From Methanogenium sp. S4BF (GTDB lineage Archaea > Halobacteriota > Methanomicrobia > Methanomicrobiales > Methanomicrobiaceae), in NCBI RefSeq assembly GCF_029633965.1, contig NZ_CP091277.1, forward strand, positions 1,423,940 through 1,487,939: a stretch of 64,000 bases of DNA, in the 5' to 3' direction. A program made the position numbers and the translations under genes. Of this stretch, positions 17,881 to 27,559 are shown piece by piece (the first letter of the stretch is position 1; each line of letters begins with the position of its first letter). The notes below the pieces were generated by a model. The model ran no database searches, was not told where the DNA came from, and worked only from the letters and a program-made list of their open reading frames with translations.

Positions 17881-19737
17881 ATGAAGATTGCAATCACCAG
17901 GCTTCCGGAAAAGGCAGGCTCCGACCAGCCGCTCTGCCGGGAATTCGGCCACGAATGCCGTATTGTCTCCCCGATGCAGGCACAGGTCTACGAGGATGCC
18001 GTGCAGGCCTTTGCCGCTGCCGCAAATGAGGAGACCTATGACTGCATCTTCTTCACGAGTGCCCTTCCCGCCCGTCTCATCGGGCCACTCCTGAAGACTG
18101 CGGCACGCATCATCGCAATAGGCCCGCAGACAGCAGAATATCTGGAAGAGGGAGGCGTCACCGCAGAGACCCTGCCGTCCCATTACTCCCGTGACTTTGT
18201 ACCCTATCTCGGGGACTGGATACAGGGAAAGAAAATAGGCATCCCCCGTGCAGATGTCCCGAACCCTGAGCTTATGGCGGCCATAGCAGAAGCCGGGGCA
18301 GAGGCCTGTGAGGTGCCGGTCTATGCGCTGGAGCCGACAAATACCCTGCTTGAGACAGGGGATGCGGAGGCAATCCTCTTCACAAGCGCCAATTCCTACA
18401 CCTATGCACAATACCGGAAAGACGGACTTCTCCCCATGGCAATCGGTGAGATTACCGCAGAGCGGATGAGAGCGGACGGAACAGAGCCGGTTGTTGTTGG
18501 AAACGGAACCCTCATGGGAACCCTTGCGGCACTGAACCACTACCTGGAAGAGAACGGGGACGCAGCTGCGGGACTGAATCTTGATATGCCACGCGGAGGC
18601 ATCATTGCGGTGGACAAACCCCGGGGACCGTCCAGCCACGAGGTGGCCGCATGGGTCCGTGACATGCTGGGGATGCCCTGCGGTCACGGCGGGACACTGG
18701 ACCCCGATGTCTCCGGTGTTCTCCTCGTCATGGTGGGCAGGGCCGCCCGGCTGGCGCCGGTGATTCTCAGTCACGAAAAGGAGTACATTGCCCTGCTCCG
18801 GCTTCACGGGGATGCGACGGAAGAGCAGATCCGGGAAACGGCATGGGAATTTATCGGAAAGAACTACCAGCGCCCGCCCCTCAGAAGTGCGGTCGCCCGG
18901 GCACTCCGTATCCGGACGATGTACGAGATCGATGTGCTCGGCATCGACGGCCGGGACGTGCTTCTCCGTGTCCGCTGTGAGGCAGGCACCTACATCCGGT
19001 CCCTCTGCCGCCATATCGGGTTTGCCATCGGGACCGGCGGCCAGATGGTCGAACTCCGGCGGATACGGTCCGGAGGATATGACGAAACGATGTGCTGCAC
19101 CCTGCACACCCTGCGGGATGCCGTGGAGCGGGCAAAGGAAGGAGACCGGGAAGAACTGCTCTCATACATCCGCCCGCCGGAATCGGTGCTGGAGGGCATC
19201 CCTACGGTCACTATCCGTGACACCGCGGTTGATGCACTCTGCCACGGCGCATCCCTTGCAGGCGTTGGCATCACCGCCGCAGATTCCTTCAAAAAGGACA
19301 CGGACGTCGCGGTGATGACCGCACAGGGCGAACTGGTCTGCATCGGCACGGCGCTGGCCCCTTCCGACGCAATTGTACCCGGCGCACCGGGCATCGTCAT
19401 CCGGCCGAAGATGGTGATTATGGAGGCAGGCACCTATCCCAAAGGCTGGGTGACAAAGCCGCCTGCACCACGACCGGAGAAAAAACCTGAACCCGCACCC
19501 CGGACAGAGGAGAGGGGAGAGAAGGCAGGGAAAAAGGGAACCACATCCGACAAGCGGCAATCACTGCGCCCCGGACCAAAAAAACGTCCCGATGACAGTA
19601 AAAAATACCTGAGCACCAGCAAAAACGGCAGACGCCGTGGTACGGGGGAGAAACCATCCAAATCCAAAGGGGAGAGGAAGGGCCAGACCACATATGCCGG
19701 AAACAAATCAATCCAGCGCAAGAAGGGAAACCGCTGA
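17881..19737 (+). CDS. Uroporphyrinogen-III synthase / Cbf5 pseudouridine synthase fusion
   Basis: 618 residues from ATG 17881 (an in-frame GTG at 17863 is less likely; MKIAITR is a typical HemD start). Residues 1 to about 225 are a complete HemD fold, with FFTSALPARL, AIGPQTAEYL and LFTSANSYTYAQ; this cyclises hydroxymethylbilane to uroporphyrinogen III for siroheme, B12 and F430. From about 236 (GGIIAVDKPRGPSSHE) a full Cbf5/TruB domain follows, with catalytic Asp274 in GGTLDPDVSG, then a PUA domain (about 440-515). The tail from about 525 is rich in Lys, Arg, Pro and Ser. Cbf5 modifies rRNA in H/ACA RNPs. No stop or frameshift separates the domains; an internal ATG at 18586 could give free Cbf5. 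Confidence 0.88.
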   Translation: MKIAITRLPEKAGSDQPLCREFGHECRIVSPMQAQVYEDAVQAFAAAANEETYDCIFFTSALPARLIGPLLKTAARIIAIGPQTAEYLEEGGVTAETLPSHYSRDFVPYLGDWIQGKKIGIPRADVPNPELMAAIAEAGAEACEVPVYALEPTNTLLETGDAEAILFTSANSYTYAQYRKDGLLPMAIGEITAERMRADGTEPVVVGNGTLMGTLAALNHYLEENGDAAAGLNLDMPRGGIIAVDKPRGPSSHEVAAWVRDMLGMPCGHGGTLDPDVSGVLLVMVGRAARLAPVILSHEKEYIALLRLHGDATEEQIRETAWEFIGKNYQRPPLRSAVARALRIRTMYEIDVLGIDGRDVLLRVRCEAGTYIRSLCRHIGFAIGTGGQMVELRRIRSGGYDETMCCTLHTLRDAVERAKEGDREELLSYIRPPESVLEGIPTVTIRDTAVDALCHGASLAGVGITAADSFKKDTDVAVMTAQGELVCIGTALAPSDAIVPGAPGIVIRPKMVIMEAGTYPKGWVTKPPAPRPEKKPEPAPRTEERGEKAGKKGTTSDKRQSLRPGPKKRPDDSKKYLSTSKNGRRRGTGEKPSKSKGERKGQTTYAGNKSIQRKKGNR

Positions 19738-20027
19738 GATCAGGTATTCACCCATTCTTTTTTTAGCGCCGGTTCATCGGATTTCTTCCATGGTCCGGTC
19801 AGCATTCCCGCCACCCGCTACCGCCGTATGCAACCGCACACCAAAAACGCATCTCACGTACACCGCAGATACTCGTCCGCACCAATAATCCCGCAATTAT
19901 CTGCGCACCCGGCCGGTGAGCCACAGGGAACCCGTCTCGACGGCCCGTTTCGGCAGCAATCCGTCATTCGAAAACCCATAGCATTAAGAAATGCAGTCCC
20001 GAATATAGTAGGGCAGCAGCATGCTGT

Positions 20028-20113
20028 GCTGAGGTAGTCTAGTCTGGTAGGGCGCAGGCCTGGAAAGCCTGTGGGGCGTTGGCCCCTCGGGAGTTCAAAT
20101 CTCCCCCTCAGCG
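20028..20113 (+). tRNA. tRNA-Ser (anticodon GGA)
   Basis: 86-nt type II tRNA. Acceptor GCTGAGG pairs with CCTCAGC, the anticodon loop CTGGAAA carries GGA, and there is a long variable arm (TGGGGCGTTGGCCCC) and the T arm GAGTTCAAATCTC. Discriminator G; CCA not encoded. An AT-rich GAATATAG about 25-30 bases upstream may be its TATA element. Confidence 0.94.
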
Positions 20114-20353
20114 CTTGTTATTTTTTTGTCGCCACTATTCAGCTGCAGTTCTCTATTTCATTCACATCAGTGAATACTGACCGCCATCATCATCGCCCCT
20201 TTCGATGTCAGAACCAGTCCGGCATCACGTGCTTTTCAGTATGTTGCATGCACCTGAAGGAAGATCAGATGATCTCTCCCCGCACGTAAACGAGGTTCTG
20301 CCACCCAGCGGGCATCTGACATCCCCTCTGTTGAAAAAAAAACAGAACCGAAT

Positions 20354-22093
20354 TTATTCCGGATATCTCCATGCCCGGGGAGGGATGCGGATCTCAAAAC
20401 GGGCCCCTTCTCCTTCGGTTCCCGTCTCAGAGATGCCAATATCGGTAACGGAGAGAATCTCACGGGAGAACGACAGTCCGAACCCGGTATTCTTTCCGTA
20501 CCCGAACCGGAATATCTTCTCCTTCTCATCCTCACTTACACCCGTGCCGTCGTCTTCGAAAAGAAGCACCAGTGTGCCGTCGGCCTGCTCTTCGGTGGTG
20601 ATACGAACGCATTTTACCGTTTCGCCGTGACGAATCGCGTTTTCGAGCAGATTATACATCACCTTTTCAGAAAGGGGGTCAGCAAACATCTCCACCGGAA
20701 TGATCCGTACCTGTATGTCAACACCCTCATGAGGGAGACCCTGTACCGCATGTTCAATCATTGTTCCAAGCCCCTGCCATACGGGTGTTTTCGAACCGAT
20801 CTCCTGATACTCGCGGGAGAAACGGAGGTGCTGAATAATCTTATCGACAATCCCAACGGAAAGTGAGAGATACTGCCCGCTCTCCCCGCCATGAGGGTCA
20901 TCTTCAAGAATGGCCAGATAGCCGGAGAGAGCGGTGACAAGATTGCTGATGTCGTGCCGGGTCAGTTGCGAGAGCAGGGATATTTTTTCATTTGCAATCC
21001 GAAGAGCGGTCTCCGATGCCTTCCTCTCCGTGATATCACGAATGATAAGGACGATGCCGGCAGGCTTCCCGTCCCGGTCCATGACCATCGACCCCGCAAT
21101 ACTGACAACACGGGGTACCTCATGGGGGAGGATTAGCTCGAAGTCCGAGACCCTCACCTCCCCTCGGAACGTCTGCCTGATGGCCCCATATGCCTCATCG
21201 GGGATGATCGAACTGACGGATCTGCTGATAAGACCTGCCTCCGTAGCACAAAAGATCTCTGTCGCGGACTGGTTCACCGCGATGATCTGCCCATCCAAAT
21301 CTGTCAGGACCATCCCATCAGGCATGGTCCGGAGGATCTCGGCGACCGCCGTCTCCGGGCTCAGCACAAAGAGGCCGTACTTCCGAATGGCATAAACGAT
21401 GAGCACAGAGAAGATGACAATCCCGATGAAGACCAGATTCGGGGTATGAATGCCAAAGAGCGGGAGAATCGCACCCGAGAGGGACCCAAAGACGATGACC
21501 GTTGCAACACCGACACAGACAAGGCGATTCTGATGCCGGATCCTCCCGGAGGGTGCCCGCTGCCATGAGAGGTAAATAGCGTAGAATGCCCAGACCATGA
21601 GAAGAAAGTAATAGCAGGTAATTATCTGGCAGACGGGATTTGTCAGCACCGGCAGGTAGACATAGCCAAAACCCGGTTCGTAGGTAATGGCATAGACCCA
21701 GTCGGTGGATATCCCTATCAGGGCGAACAGGACAGCAGGCAGATAGAGGCCCGTACCCAGGGTAAATGCTCGTTGCATGCCTTTTGAGGGGATGGCATCA
21801 GTGAATGCAATGATAAAATGGACAGAAATTGCGAACACGATGGTCCAGACAGAGCTCGCCTTCAGCCAGAAGAGGAAGCCGGCATAGTCGGCAGCCTGCC
21901 AGATGAAAAACTCCCCGAGGGCCCAGTACGTCGCGGCGAGCATCAGTGCCAAAAAGAGGCGATGAATCGTTGACCCGGGTTTTTGCGCATAGACAAAGAT
22001 CCCCAGACTATAGGTGATAAGTGCCGAAACGAGACAGAAACCGACGAGAGCTTCAAAAATGAGCGGTGATACTGCAGGCATCACATCCACCAA
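20354..22093 (-). CDS. Membrane PAS sensor histidine kinase, 7TM type
   Basis: 579 residues. Seven to eight hydrophobic segments fill about residues 9-240. A PAS domain (about 245-360, ending IRDITERKASE) is followed by a dimerisation helix with the phospho-acceptor RHDISN, and then an HATPase: N box NLLENAIRHGE, G1 box DDGTGVSEDEKEKIF, G2 GKNTGFGLSFS. This HDISN-type kinase is common in methanogens. No response regulator lies nearby, so partner and signal are unknown; the 7TM region may sense a membrane or small-molecule cue. Confidence 0.92.
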   Translation of the reverse strand: MVDVMPAVSPLIFEALVGFCLVSALITYSLGIFVYAQKPGSTIHRLFLALMLAATYWALGEFFIWQAADYAGFLFWLKASSVWTIVFAISVHFIIAFTDAIPSKGMQRAFTLGTGLYLPAVLFALIGISTDWVYAITYEPGFGYVYLPVLTNPVCQIITCYYFLLMVWAFYAIYLSWQRAPSGRIRHQNRLVCVGVATVIVFGSLSGAILPLFGIHTPNLVFIGIVIFSVLIVYAIRKYGLFVLSPETAVAEILRTMPDGMVLTDLDGQIIAVNQSATEIFCATEAGLISRSVSSIIPDEAYGAIRQTFRGEVRVSDFELILPHEVPRVVSIAGSMVMDRDGKPAGIVLIIRDITERKASETALRIANEKISLLSQLTRHDISNLVTALSGYLAILEDDPHGGESGQYLSLSVGIVDKIIQHLRFSREYQEIGSKTPVWQGLGTMIEHAVQGLPHEGVDIQVRIIPVEMFADPLSEKVMYNLLENAIRHGETVKCVRITTEEQADGTLVLLFEDDGTGVSEDEKEKIFRFGYGKNTGFGLSFSREILSVTDIGISETGTEGEGARFEIRIPPRAWRYPE

Positions 22094-22538
22094 AAACCTG
22101 CAGAGGTCTGCTGCCTCTTTGAAAGCCAGACACCCCGCTGCCTATCGATCTCTGGTCTCATCATCCGGCACATACGCAATACAAAAGGCTCTGTTTTCCA
22201 TTATGAAAATGTTTTCCTCATATTCGGAGATAAAAGGCCGGAATAATAGAGAAATAACGGATCATCTGCAGAACAAAGAATATCACCTGAAGCCGACATG
22301 GAAATAGTGTTGCCGGTCATAAAGCCGGCATACCAAACCGCGTCCCAAGATATACCTGCGCCGACTGTCCGGGTTCAAATGAGAAGGGGGGAAAATCCGG
22401 ACATACATCCGCCACGGAAAGGAAAGCCTGCCCATAATGAAACCCGAAAGGTCACCGGATAGCAACCGGCACATTCCCTCACAGGAGGATGAGAGAACAG
22501 GCATCCGGGAGGGTGGCGGGCAGGAGGCTGCCCCCTCA
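22094..22538. other. Intergenic region between rubredoxin 3' end and histidine kinase start
   Basis: 445 bases. It should hold the minus-strand kinase promoter. A small inverted repeat (GCCGG and CCGGC around eight bases, about 22315-22332) could be a transcription end signal for rubredoxin. Short open frames on both strands have no family likeness. Confidence 0.4.
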
Positions 22539-22700
22539 TCACACAATCATCACAAAACTCTTCTTCTCCGCACCGCACCGCGGGCAGACCCAGGTGGCGG
22601 GCAGGTCTTCAAACGGGGTGTTCGCCGGGATGCCCTGCGTGTGGTCACCGCTCTCCGGAAGATAGACATAGCCGCATTTTTTGCATCTATACTGGTTCAT
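22539..22700 (-). CDS. Rubredoxin
   Basis: 53 residues, the standard rubredoxin size. Two CxxC pairs, YRCKKCGY near the start and WVCPRCGA near the end, hold one iron. The conserved middle ([18 protein letters not shown]) is present. It is a small cytoplasmic electron carrier, in methanogens usually linked to oxygen or peroxide detoxification. ATG 22700 is chosen because rubredoxins start at this point; the longer open frame upstream overlaps the promoter of the divergent M24 peptidase gene. Confidence 0.95.
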   Translation of the reverse strand: MNQYRCKKCGYVYLPESGDHTQGIPANTPFEDLPATWVCPRCGAEKKSFVMIV

Positions 22701-22816
22701 GAATCTGACATTCCCGGCAGAGCATATATCTGTTTGGTGGCGTGCTGAGTTCCGGCAGAAATCCGGCATACAAAACCATCACACCCGTTATCACCGGGGA
22801 GTGCATACCTGTAGCC

Positions 22817-24016
22817 ATGACTGCACCCGTCCCCCTCACTGAACTGCAGCAGAGAATGAGACGATTCCGGGATCGAATGGATACAAGAGAGCCGGACTGG
22901 GAGTGTGTGGTGATATTCAGCAATATCAGCCTCTACTACTTCACCGGCACCCGGCAGGATGGCATGCTCCTCATCCCCCGCAGCGGTGAACCGATTTTCC
23001 GGGTCAGACGCAGCTATGAACGGGCCTGTCACGAATCGGCATTCCCCCGGATTGCACCAATGCGGAGTTTCCGTGATGCGGCAGGTGATCTGCCGGTCAT
23101 GCCTGCCACCGTCCACATGGAGACTGAGGTGGTGCCGCTTGCCCTGCTTGAGCGTTTCCGCAGACACTTCCCGGTCAAAACAATTTATGCGGCAGACACC
23201 CATCTTGCCGCTGTCCGGGCGGTGAAAAGCCCGTATGAACTCAGCCTGATGGAAGAGGCGGGCCGGATTCACCAGAGAGTGCTCGAAGAACGGGTCCCGG
23301 AACTGCTCAGGACAGGTATGAGTGAAGCGGAGTTTGCCTCCCTCCTTTATCCGGTCCTCATCGAGGAAGGGCACCATGGCATCGTCCGGTTCGGCATGTT
23401 TGACACCGAGATTGTCATGGGACAAATAGGATTCGGAGAGAGCAGCCTTTACCCCACCGCATTCAACGGGCCGGGGGGCTGCCTTGGCCTCTGTCCGGCA
23501 GTCCCGCTCCTGGGGAGCAGGAAGCGGACCCTCAAAGACGGCGATCTGGTCTTCGTGGACATCGGCTGCGGCGTGGAGGGCTATCATACCGACAAGACCA
23601 TGACCTATGTCTTCGGGAAGGGCCTTCCGGCAGAAGCCATCCTCGCACACCGCCAGTGTGTCGAAATCCAGGACAGGATGGCTGCCATGCTCAGGCCCGG
23701 CGCTATCCCCTCAGAAATGTACCGGACCATCACAGACTCCCTCTCCCCCGCATTTCTGGAGAATTTCATGGGGTTCGGTGACCGGCGGGTGAACTTCCTC
23801 GGCCATGGCGTGGGTCTTCTCATCGATGAACTGCCGGTTATAGCCCGTGGCTTTGACGAACCCGTCACAGAAGGGATGGCATTCGCCCTTGAACCCAAGA
23901 AAGGTATCCCCGGTGTCGGGATGGTGGGAATCGAGAACACCTTTATCGTCACCCCTGCAGGGGGACGGTGCATCACCGGCACCCACCCCGGACTTCTGCC
24001 GGTGCCGGTCAGATAA
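22817..24016 (+). CDS. M24 family metallopeptidase (Xaa-Pro aminopeptidase-like)
   Basis: 399 residues from ATG 22817; an in-frame GTG at 22742 would add a segment without family likeness. An N-terminal creatinase-like domain (about 15-135) precedes the pita-bread catalytic domain. Metal ligands appear in order: Asp in LVFVDIGCG and Asp in YHTDKTM, His in GHGVGL, Glu in [11 protein letters not shown] and Glu in VGIENTF. All five expected positions are present, so it is likely an active dimetal peptidase acting on X-Pro peptides. It is divergent from the rubredoxin gene. Confidence 0.9.
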   Translation: MTAPVPLTELQQRMRRFRDRMDTREPDWECVVIFSNISLYYFTGTRQDGMLLIPRSGEPIFRVRRSYERACHESAFPRIAPMRSFRDAAGDLPVMPATVHMETEVVPLALLERFRRHFPVKTIYAADTHLAAVRAVKSPYELSLMEEAGRIHQRVLEERVPELLRTGMSEAEFASLLYPVLIEEGHHGIVRFGMFDTEIVMGQIGFGESSLYPTAFNGPGGCLGLCPAVPLLGSRKRTLKDGDLVFVDIGCGVEGYHTDKTMTYVFGKGLPAEAILAHRQCVEIQDRMAAMLRPGAIPSEMYRTITDSLSPAFLENFMGFGDRRVNFLGHGVGLLIDELPVIARGFDEPVTEGMAFALEPKKGIPGVGMVGIENTFIVTPAGGRCITGTHPGLLPVPVR

Positions 24017-24080
24017 CCGGCCTTCCGGATAGTCCGTACCCATTCTTTTTCCCCGACCCGGCCTCCGGCAGCCCGCCATA

Positions 24081-24088
24081 TTTATATA
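24081..24088 (+). promoter_or_regulatory. TATA box of the small siroheme protein gene
   Basis: TTTATATA preceded by GCCATA. Transcription would start near 24110, and the ribosome site GAGGT at about 24140 is correctly spaced before ATG 24153. Confidence 0.55.
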
Positions 24089-24152
24089 CCCCGCCACCGT
24101 ATTGCGGGATCATTTACGGCAGCAAAGAGCGCCGGAACTGAGGTAATAAAAA

Positions 24153-24848
24153 ATGGAAGACGGTCCCCGAGGAGCAATCCTCCAGCGTGATAAACAATCC
24201 TATGCAATCGTCCCCCGTACACCCGCAGGGATTGTCAGCCCGGAAGATCTGGAGAATATCATCAAGGTTGTCCGGCGCTATGAGATCCCGGTGATAAAAA
24301 TAACATCCGGACAGCGGATGGTGCTTGTTGGCATCAAAGAAGACGATGTGGAGAAGATATGGAATGAACTGGGCATGACTGTCGGTGAAGCCACCGCACC
24401 CTGTGTGCATTATGTGCAGGCATGCCCCGGCACCGTGGTCTGCAAATACGGGCTGCAGGATTCACTTGGTCTCGGACTTGAACTTGAAGAGATGTACCAG
24501 GACATGCATCTGCCGGCAAAGCTGAAGATGGGCGTCTCCGGCTGCCCACGGTGCTGTGGTGAGAGTCACCTGAGAGATATCGGTGTGCTGGGCACCGGGA
24601 AAGGCTGGACCGTCATTTTCGGCGGCAATTCCGGCGGACGGCCACGCATCGGAGATGTGATTGCAAAAGAACTCTCGGCAGATGAGGTAAAAGACCTGGT
24701 AAAACGCCTCCTTGTGTATTACCGGGATACCGCAAACCCCGGTGAAAGGACCGCCCGTTTCGTGGAACGGGTCGGCATGGACACCATCAAAAGCGATCTG
24801 CTCTCGAAAATACCATACATACCTCTTGCGGGTCTCAATCTGCAATAG
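24153..24848 (+). CDS. Small sulfite/nitrite reductase-like siroheme protein
   Basis: 231 residues. The N-terminal half is the ferredoxin-like half domain of nitrite/sulfite reductases. The C-terminal part carries the siroheme-[4Fe-4S] ligands C-x5-C (CPGTVVC) and C-x3-C (CPRCC). The size matches the single-domain, low-molecular-weight sulfite reductase group found in methanogens (Dsr-like proteins), not the two-repeat assimilatory enzyme. It may reduce sulfite or act on another siroheme substrate. It is monocistronic with its own TATA box and a GAGGT ribosome site. Confidence 0.85.
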   Translation: MEDGPRGAILQRDKQSYAIVPRTPAGIVSPEDLENIIKVVRRYEIPVIKITSGQRMVLVGIKEDDVEKIWNELGMTVGEATAPCVHYVQACPGTVVCKYGLQDSLGLGLELEEMYQDMHLPAKLKMGVSGCPRCCGESHLRDIGVLGTGKGWTVIFGGNSGGRPRIGDVIAKELSADEVKDLVKRLLVYYRDTANPGERTARFVERVGMDTIKSDLLSKIPYIPLAGLNLQ

Positions 24849-24969
24849 ACAGAAATTCTACGTCCCCATCATTTTTCCGGCACAAAAACGAGGCGTAAAT
24901 GGCTTCCTCAATATGGAAACAAGCCTTCAGCCACCGGTGTCCGCACCATCCGGTGTGTGAGGCGGCAGA

Positions 24970-26193
24970 TCATACCGCCACTCCTCCCTCACCCTTCTCC
25001 ATGACAGACCGTGCATAGAAGAAGACCGGAAGGGCGATGCACTGCATCACTGCCATAAAGCCGATAACAAGCGTGATGGAGACGCCATAGGCCCATCCGA
25101 GAATCAGGCTCCCCCCGAACCATGACGCCCCGTACACCGTATTGAAGATGCCGTAGGCCAGTCCCCGTTTGGAAACGGCAGTATAGTCAGCGACCGCTGC
25201 CCTGAGGATCGTCTCCTGTATGCCCATCACAGAGCCCCAGAGCAGGGCTGCCGGAAGGGCTGAAGAATATGAACCGGCAAATGCGAAGAAGGGAATCACA
25301 AGGCTGATAACCGGTGCTGCACCGAGAATGATGAGTCCGTGCCGGTCGTACAGCCGCCCGGCGATCAGTGCCACCACCGCATCTGCCCCCATTGCAATCG
25401 CATAGAAGAGCGGGATCTGCTCATACGGGACGATGCCGGCAGATGAATAGTGAAAGGCGATGAGGGGAAATACGGCAAACCCTGCCATGGTCAGCGCAGT
25501 GAACACGCCATAGGGCACCAGTGCCCGCGTTGAGAGCTTCTTCCCGGAGATGCCCGATGCCACCTCCATCTCCTCCGGCACCGGCGCCTTCATCCGGGTG
25601 ATGAACAGTGCGGCCATCATCAGTACAAAGGGAATGAGGAGCAGGACAAACCCGCCCCGGTAGTCACCCTGCACCAGAAATGCGGCAGAGAATATGAGCG
25701 GCCCCGCGATGGCCCCCACCTGATCCATCGCCTCGTGGATGGCAAATCCCCACCCTCTTCCGACAGGAGCCGTCACATTCGAGAGGATGGCATCCTTGGC
25801 CGGTGCCCGGATGCCCTTCCCCATCCGTTCAATGATATAGAGGACGGCGGCAATCTCCCATGATCCGGCAAGAGCAAGAAACGGGACTGCAATGAGCATG
25901 CCGTACCCCATAAATGTCAGTGCCCAGTAATGACGGGTGGAGTCGGCGACATATCCCGACACCAGGCGCAGGCCATACCCGACAAACTCCCCAAAACCGG
26001 CTACAAATGCGACCACAAATGCACTTCCGCCGAGGAGGTAGATGTACGGGCCCGCCACACCCCGTGCCCCTTCGTAGATCATATCCCCGAAAAGGGAGAC
26101 AATGCCAAAGAGAAGGATAATGGCATAGGCCTTCCGTCTGCTGCCGCCAGAGAGGGAGATGACCGGTTCCATGAATGAGTGTTCCTGCGCCAT
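24970..26193 (-). CDS. Major facilitator superfamily transporter
   Basis: 407 residues, about 12 membrane helices. The loop between helices 2 and 3 (SGYVADSTRHYW) and the RMGKGIRAPAKDAILS segment are MFS-type cytoplasmic loops, the latter resembling a family of archaeal and bacterial permeases of unknown substrate. Converges with the siroheme protein gene. The upstream region carries a duplicated TCCGGACGA motif that could be an operator. Substrate not predictable; drug or metabolite export is one option. Confidence 0.82.
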   Translation of the reverse strand: MAQEHSFMEPVISLSGGSRRKAYAIILLFGIVSLFGDMIYEGARGVAGPYIYLLGGSAFVVAFVAGFGEFVGYGLRLVSGYVADSTRHYWALTFMGYGMLIAVPFLALAGSWEIAAVLYIIERMGKGIRAPAKDAILSNVTAPVGRGWGFAIHEAMDQVGAIAGPLIFSAAFLVQGDYRGGFVLLLIPFVLMMAALFITRMKAPVPEEMEVASGISGKKLSTRALVPYGVFTALTMAGFAVFPLIAFHYSSAGIVPYEQIPLFYAIAMGADAVVALIAGRLYDRHGLIILGAAPVISLVIPFFAFAGSYSSALPAALLWGSVMGIQETILRAAVADYTAVSKRGLAYGIFNTVYGASWFGGSLILGWAYGVSITLVIGFMAVMQCIALPVFFYARSVMEKGEGGVAV

Positions 26194-26663
26194 CGATAAT
26201 CAACCAATGGGTCGTACAGCAACACTGTCCGGACGACACAAAATCCGGACGAATTCACTGTTGATTCCTCCAATCAGGCTCATCTTCAGGGAACAAATCG
26301 AGTGAGAACAAGCCTTGTCCGGGCAACAGAACAATCCCTTCCGGATGCGGTGAAACCGGAATAAGACCCCGGCATTGCCCCTGTGTCGGGCAAACAACTC
26401 CCTGTACCATGCGCGCTTTTGCCTCTCAATCCCGCCACAATCCGGCCCCCATCCTCTCCGGAACGGCGGCAGATACCCTCCCGGGTTTTATCGCCGGTTA
26501 TTTCAGCGATGTGAGAAAAATCTCCATTCTCACCACCAAACCATTTATGAATCAAAACCGGGAATAGAAAGACAGGGAGGGCATTCCCACGCAGAAACCA
26601 CATATACACCGAACAGCAGATTCTGCCCGGCCAAAGGGCCTGCGCCAGAGAGCCATACTCACC
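26194..26663. other. Divergent regulatory region, MFS / metal ABC transporter
   Basis: 470 bases. TCCGGACGA occurs at 26228-26236 and again at 26244-26252, directly before the MFS gene. A TATA-like CCATTTATGA at 26541-26550 fits the metal transporter operon and would start transcription near 26570, followed by GGGAGG (26575-26580). No convincing gene. Confidence 0.45.
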
Positions 26664-27557
26664 ATGGTGATTGTCATGGCATCTGCTGTATTCGGCTGCG
26701 GATGTATAAATGATATAACACCCGTGGCGCCTTCATCCGGAGAGATGAACCACACAGCACCACTCCCCGTCGCAGTCACCATCCCGCCGTACCGGGAGTT
26801 TGCCGAAGCCGTCGGGGGTGACCGGGTAACGGTCATGGTTATGGTGCCTCCCGGCGCCAGCCCGCACACCTACGAACCCACACCCGGACAGCTGAAGGCA
26901 CTCTCAGAAACACCGCTCTATCTGGCAGTGGGCACCGGCATCGAATTTGAGGATGCCTGGATGAAGAGGCTGACCTCGGTGAACCCCGGCATGCAGGTCG
27001 TGGACACATCGGCAGGCATTACCCTGGTATCCACGGATGCCGGGGGCATCCCCATCACGGATGGCAGTATTCGCTATGACCCCCATGTCTGGCTATCGCC
27101 GGTAAATGTTCGTATCATCGCACGGAACATTGCCGATGCCTATATCACGGAATCACCTGACGATGCCGCATATTTTGAGGCACGGTATGCCGCCTATGAT
27201 GCATACCTCGCACGCCTCGACGAAGAGATTACAGAAGTCTTCGCCGATGCGGGAGAGAAAACCGTGCTTGTCTATCACCCCGCGTGGGGATATTATGCCG
27301 ACCGCTACGGGCTTTCCATGACATCGGTTGAAGCGGACGGGAAAGAGCCCTCACCGGCCACACTCAAAACAATCATCACCGCCGCAGAAGAGAAAGGCAT
27401 CCCGGTCATATTTGCCTCCCCGGAATCCCCGACCCGCAATGCACAGGCCATTGCAGATGAGATCGGCGGCAGTGTCGTCTATATCAGTCCCCTTGCAGAG
27501 AACTACACCGAAAACCTGATGCAGGTCACCGGGGCCTTCCGGACATGGGCGGTGTGA
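26664..27557 (+). CDS. Zinc/manganese ABC transporter substrate-binding lipoprotein (ZnuA-like)
   Basis: 297 residues from ATG 26664. A hydrophobic leader ends in a lipobox region (FGCGC), so the protein is lipid-anchored outside the membrane. Cluster A-I metal-binding features: His in SPHTYEP, His in YDPHVWLSP, His in YHPAWGYY and an acidic residue near the end. The first ATG leaves a signal sequence without the usual basic n-region. The frame stays open upstream to 26568 and encodes RPKGLRQRAILT, so a non-ATG start is possible. First gene of a three-gene operon with ATPase and permease. Confidence 0.9.
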   Translation: MVIVMASAVFGCGCINDITPVAPSSGEMNHTAPLPVAVTIPPYREFAEAVGGDRVTVMVMVPPGASPHTYEPTPGQLKALSETPLYLAVGTGIEFEDAWMKRLTSVNPGMQVVDTSAGITLVSTDAGGIPITDGSIRYDPHVWLSPVNVRIIARNIADAYITESPDDAAYFEARYAAYDAYLARLDEEITEVFADAGEKTVLVYHPAWGYYADRYGLSMTSVEADGKEPSPATLKTIITAAEEKGIPVIFASPESPTRNAQAIADEIGGSVVYISPLAENYTENLMQVTGAFRTWAV

Positions 27558-27559
27558 GC

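Noticed and set aside
17743-19107. 454-codon minus-strand frame opposite the HemD-Cbf5 gene
   Set aside because: It is antisense to two clearly recognisable enzyme domains, and its product is His/Cys-rich without motifs. Long antisense frames are common in this GC-rich DNA.
22697-23650. 317-codon minus-strand frame opposite the M24 peptidase
   Set aside because: The opposite strand holds a peptidase with all metal ligands; this frame has no recognisable domain.
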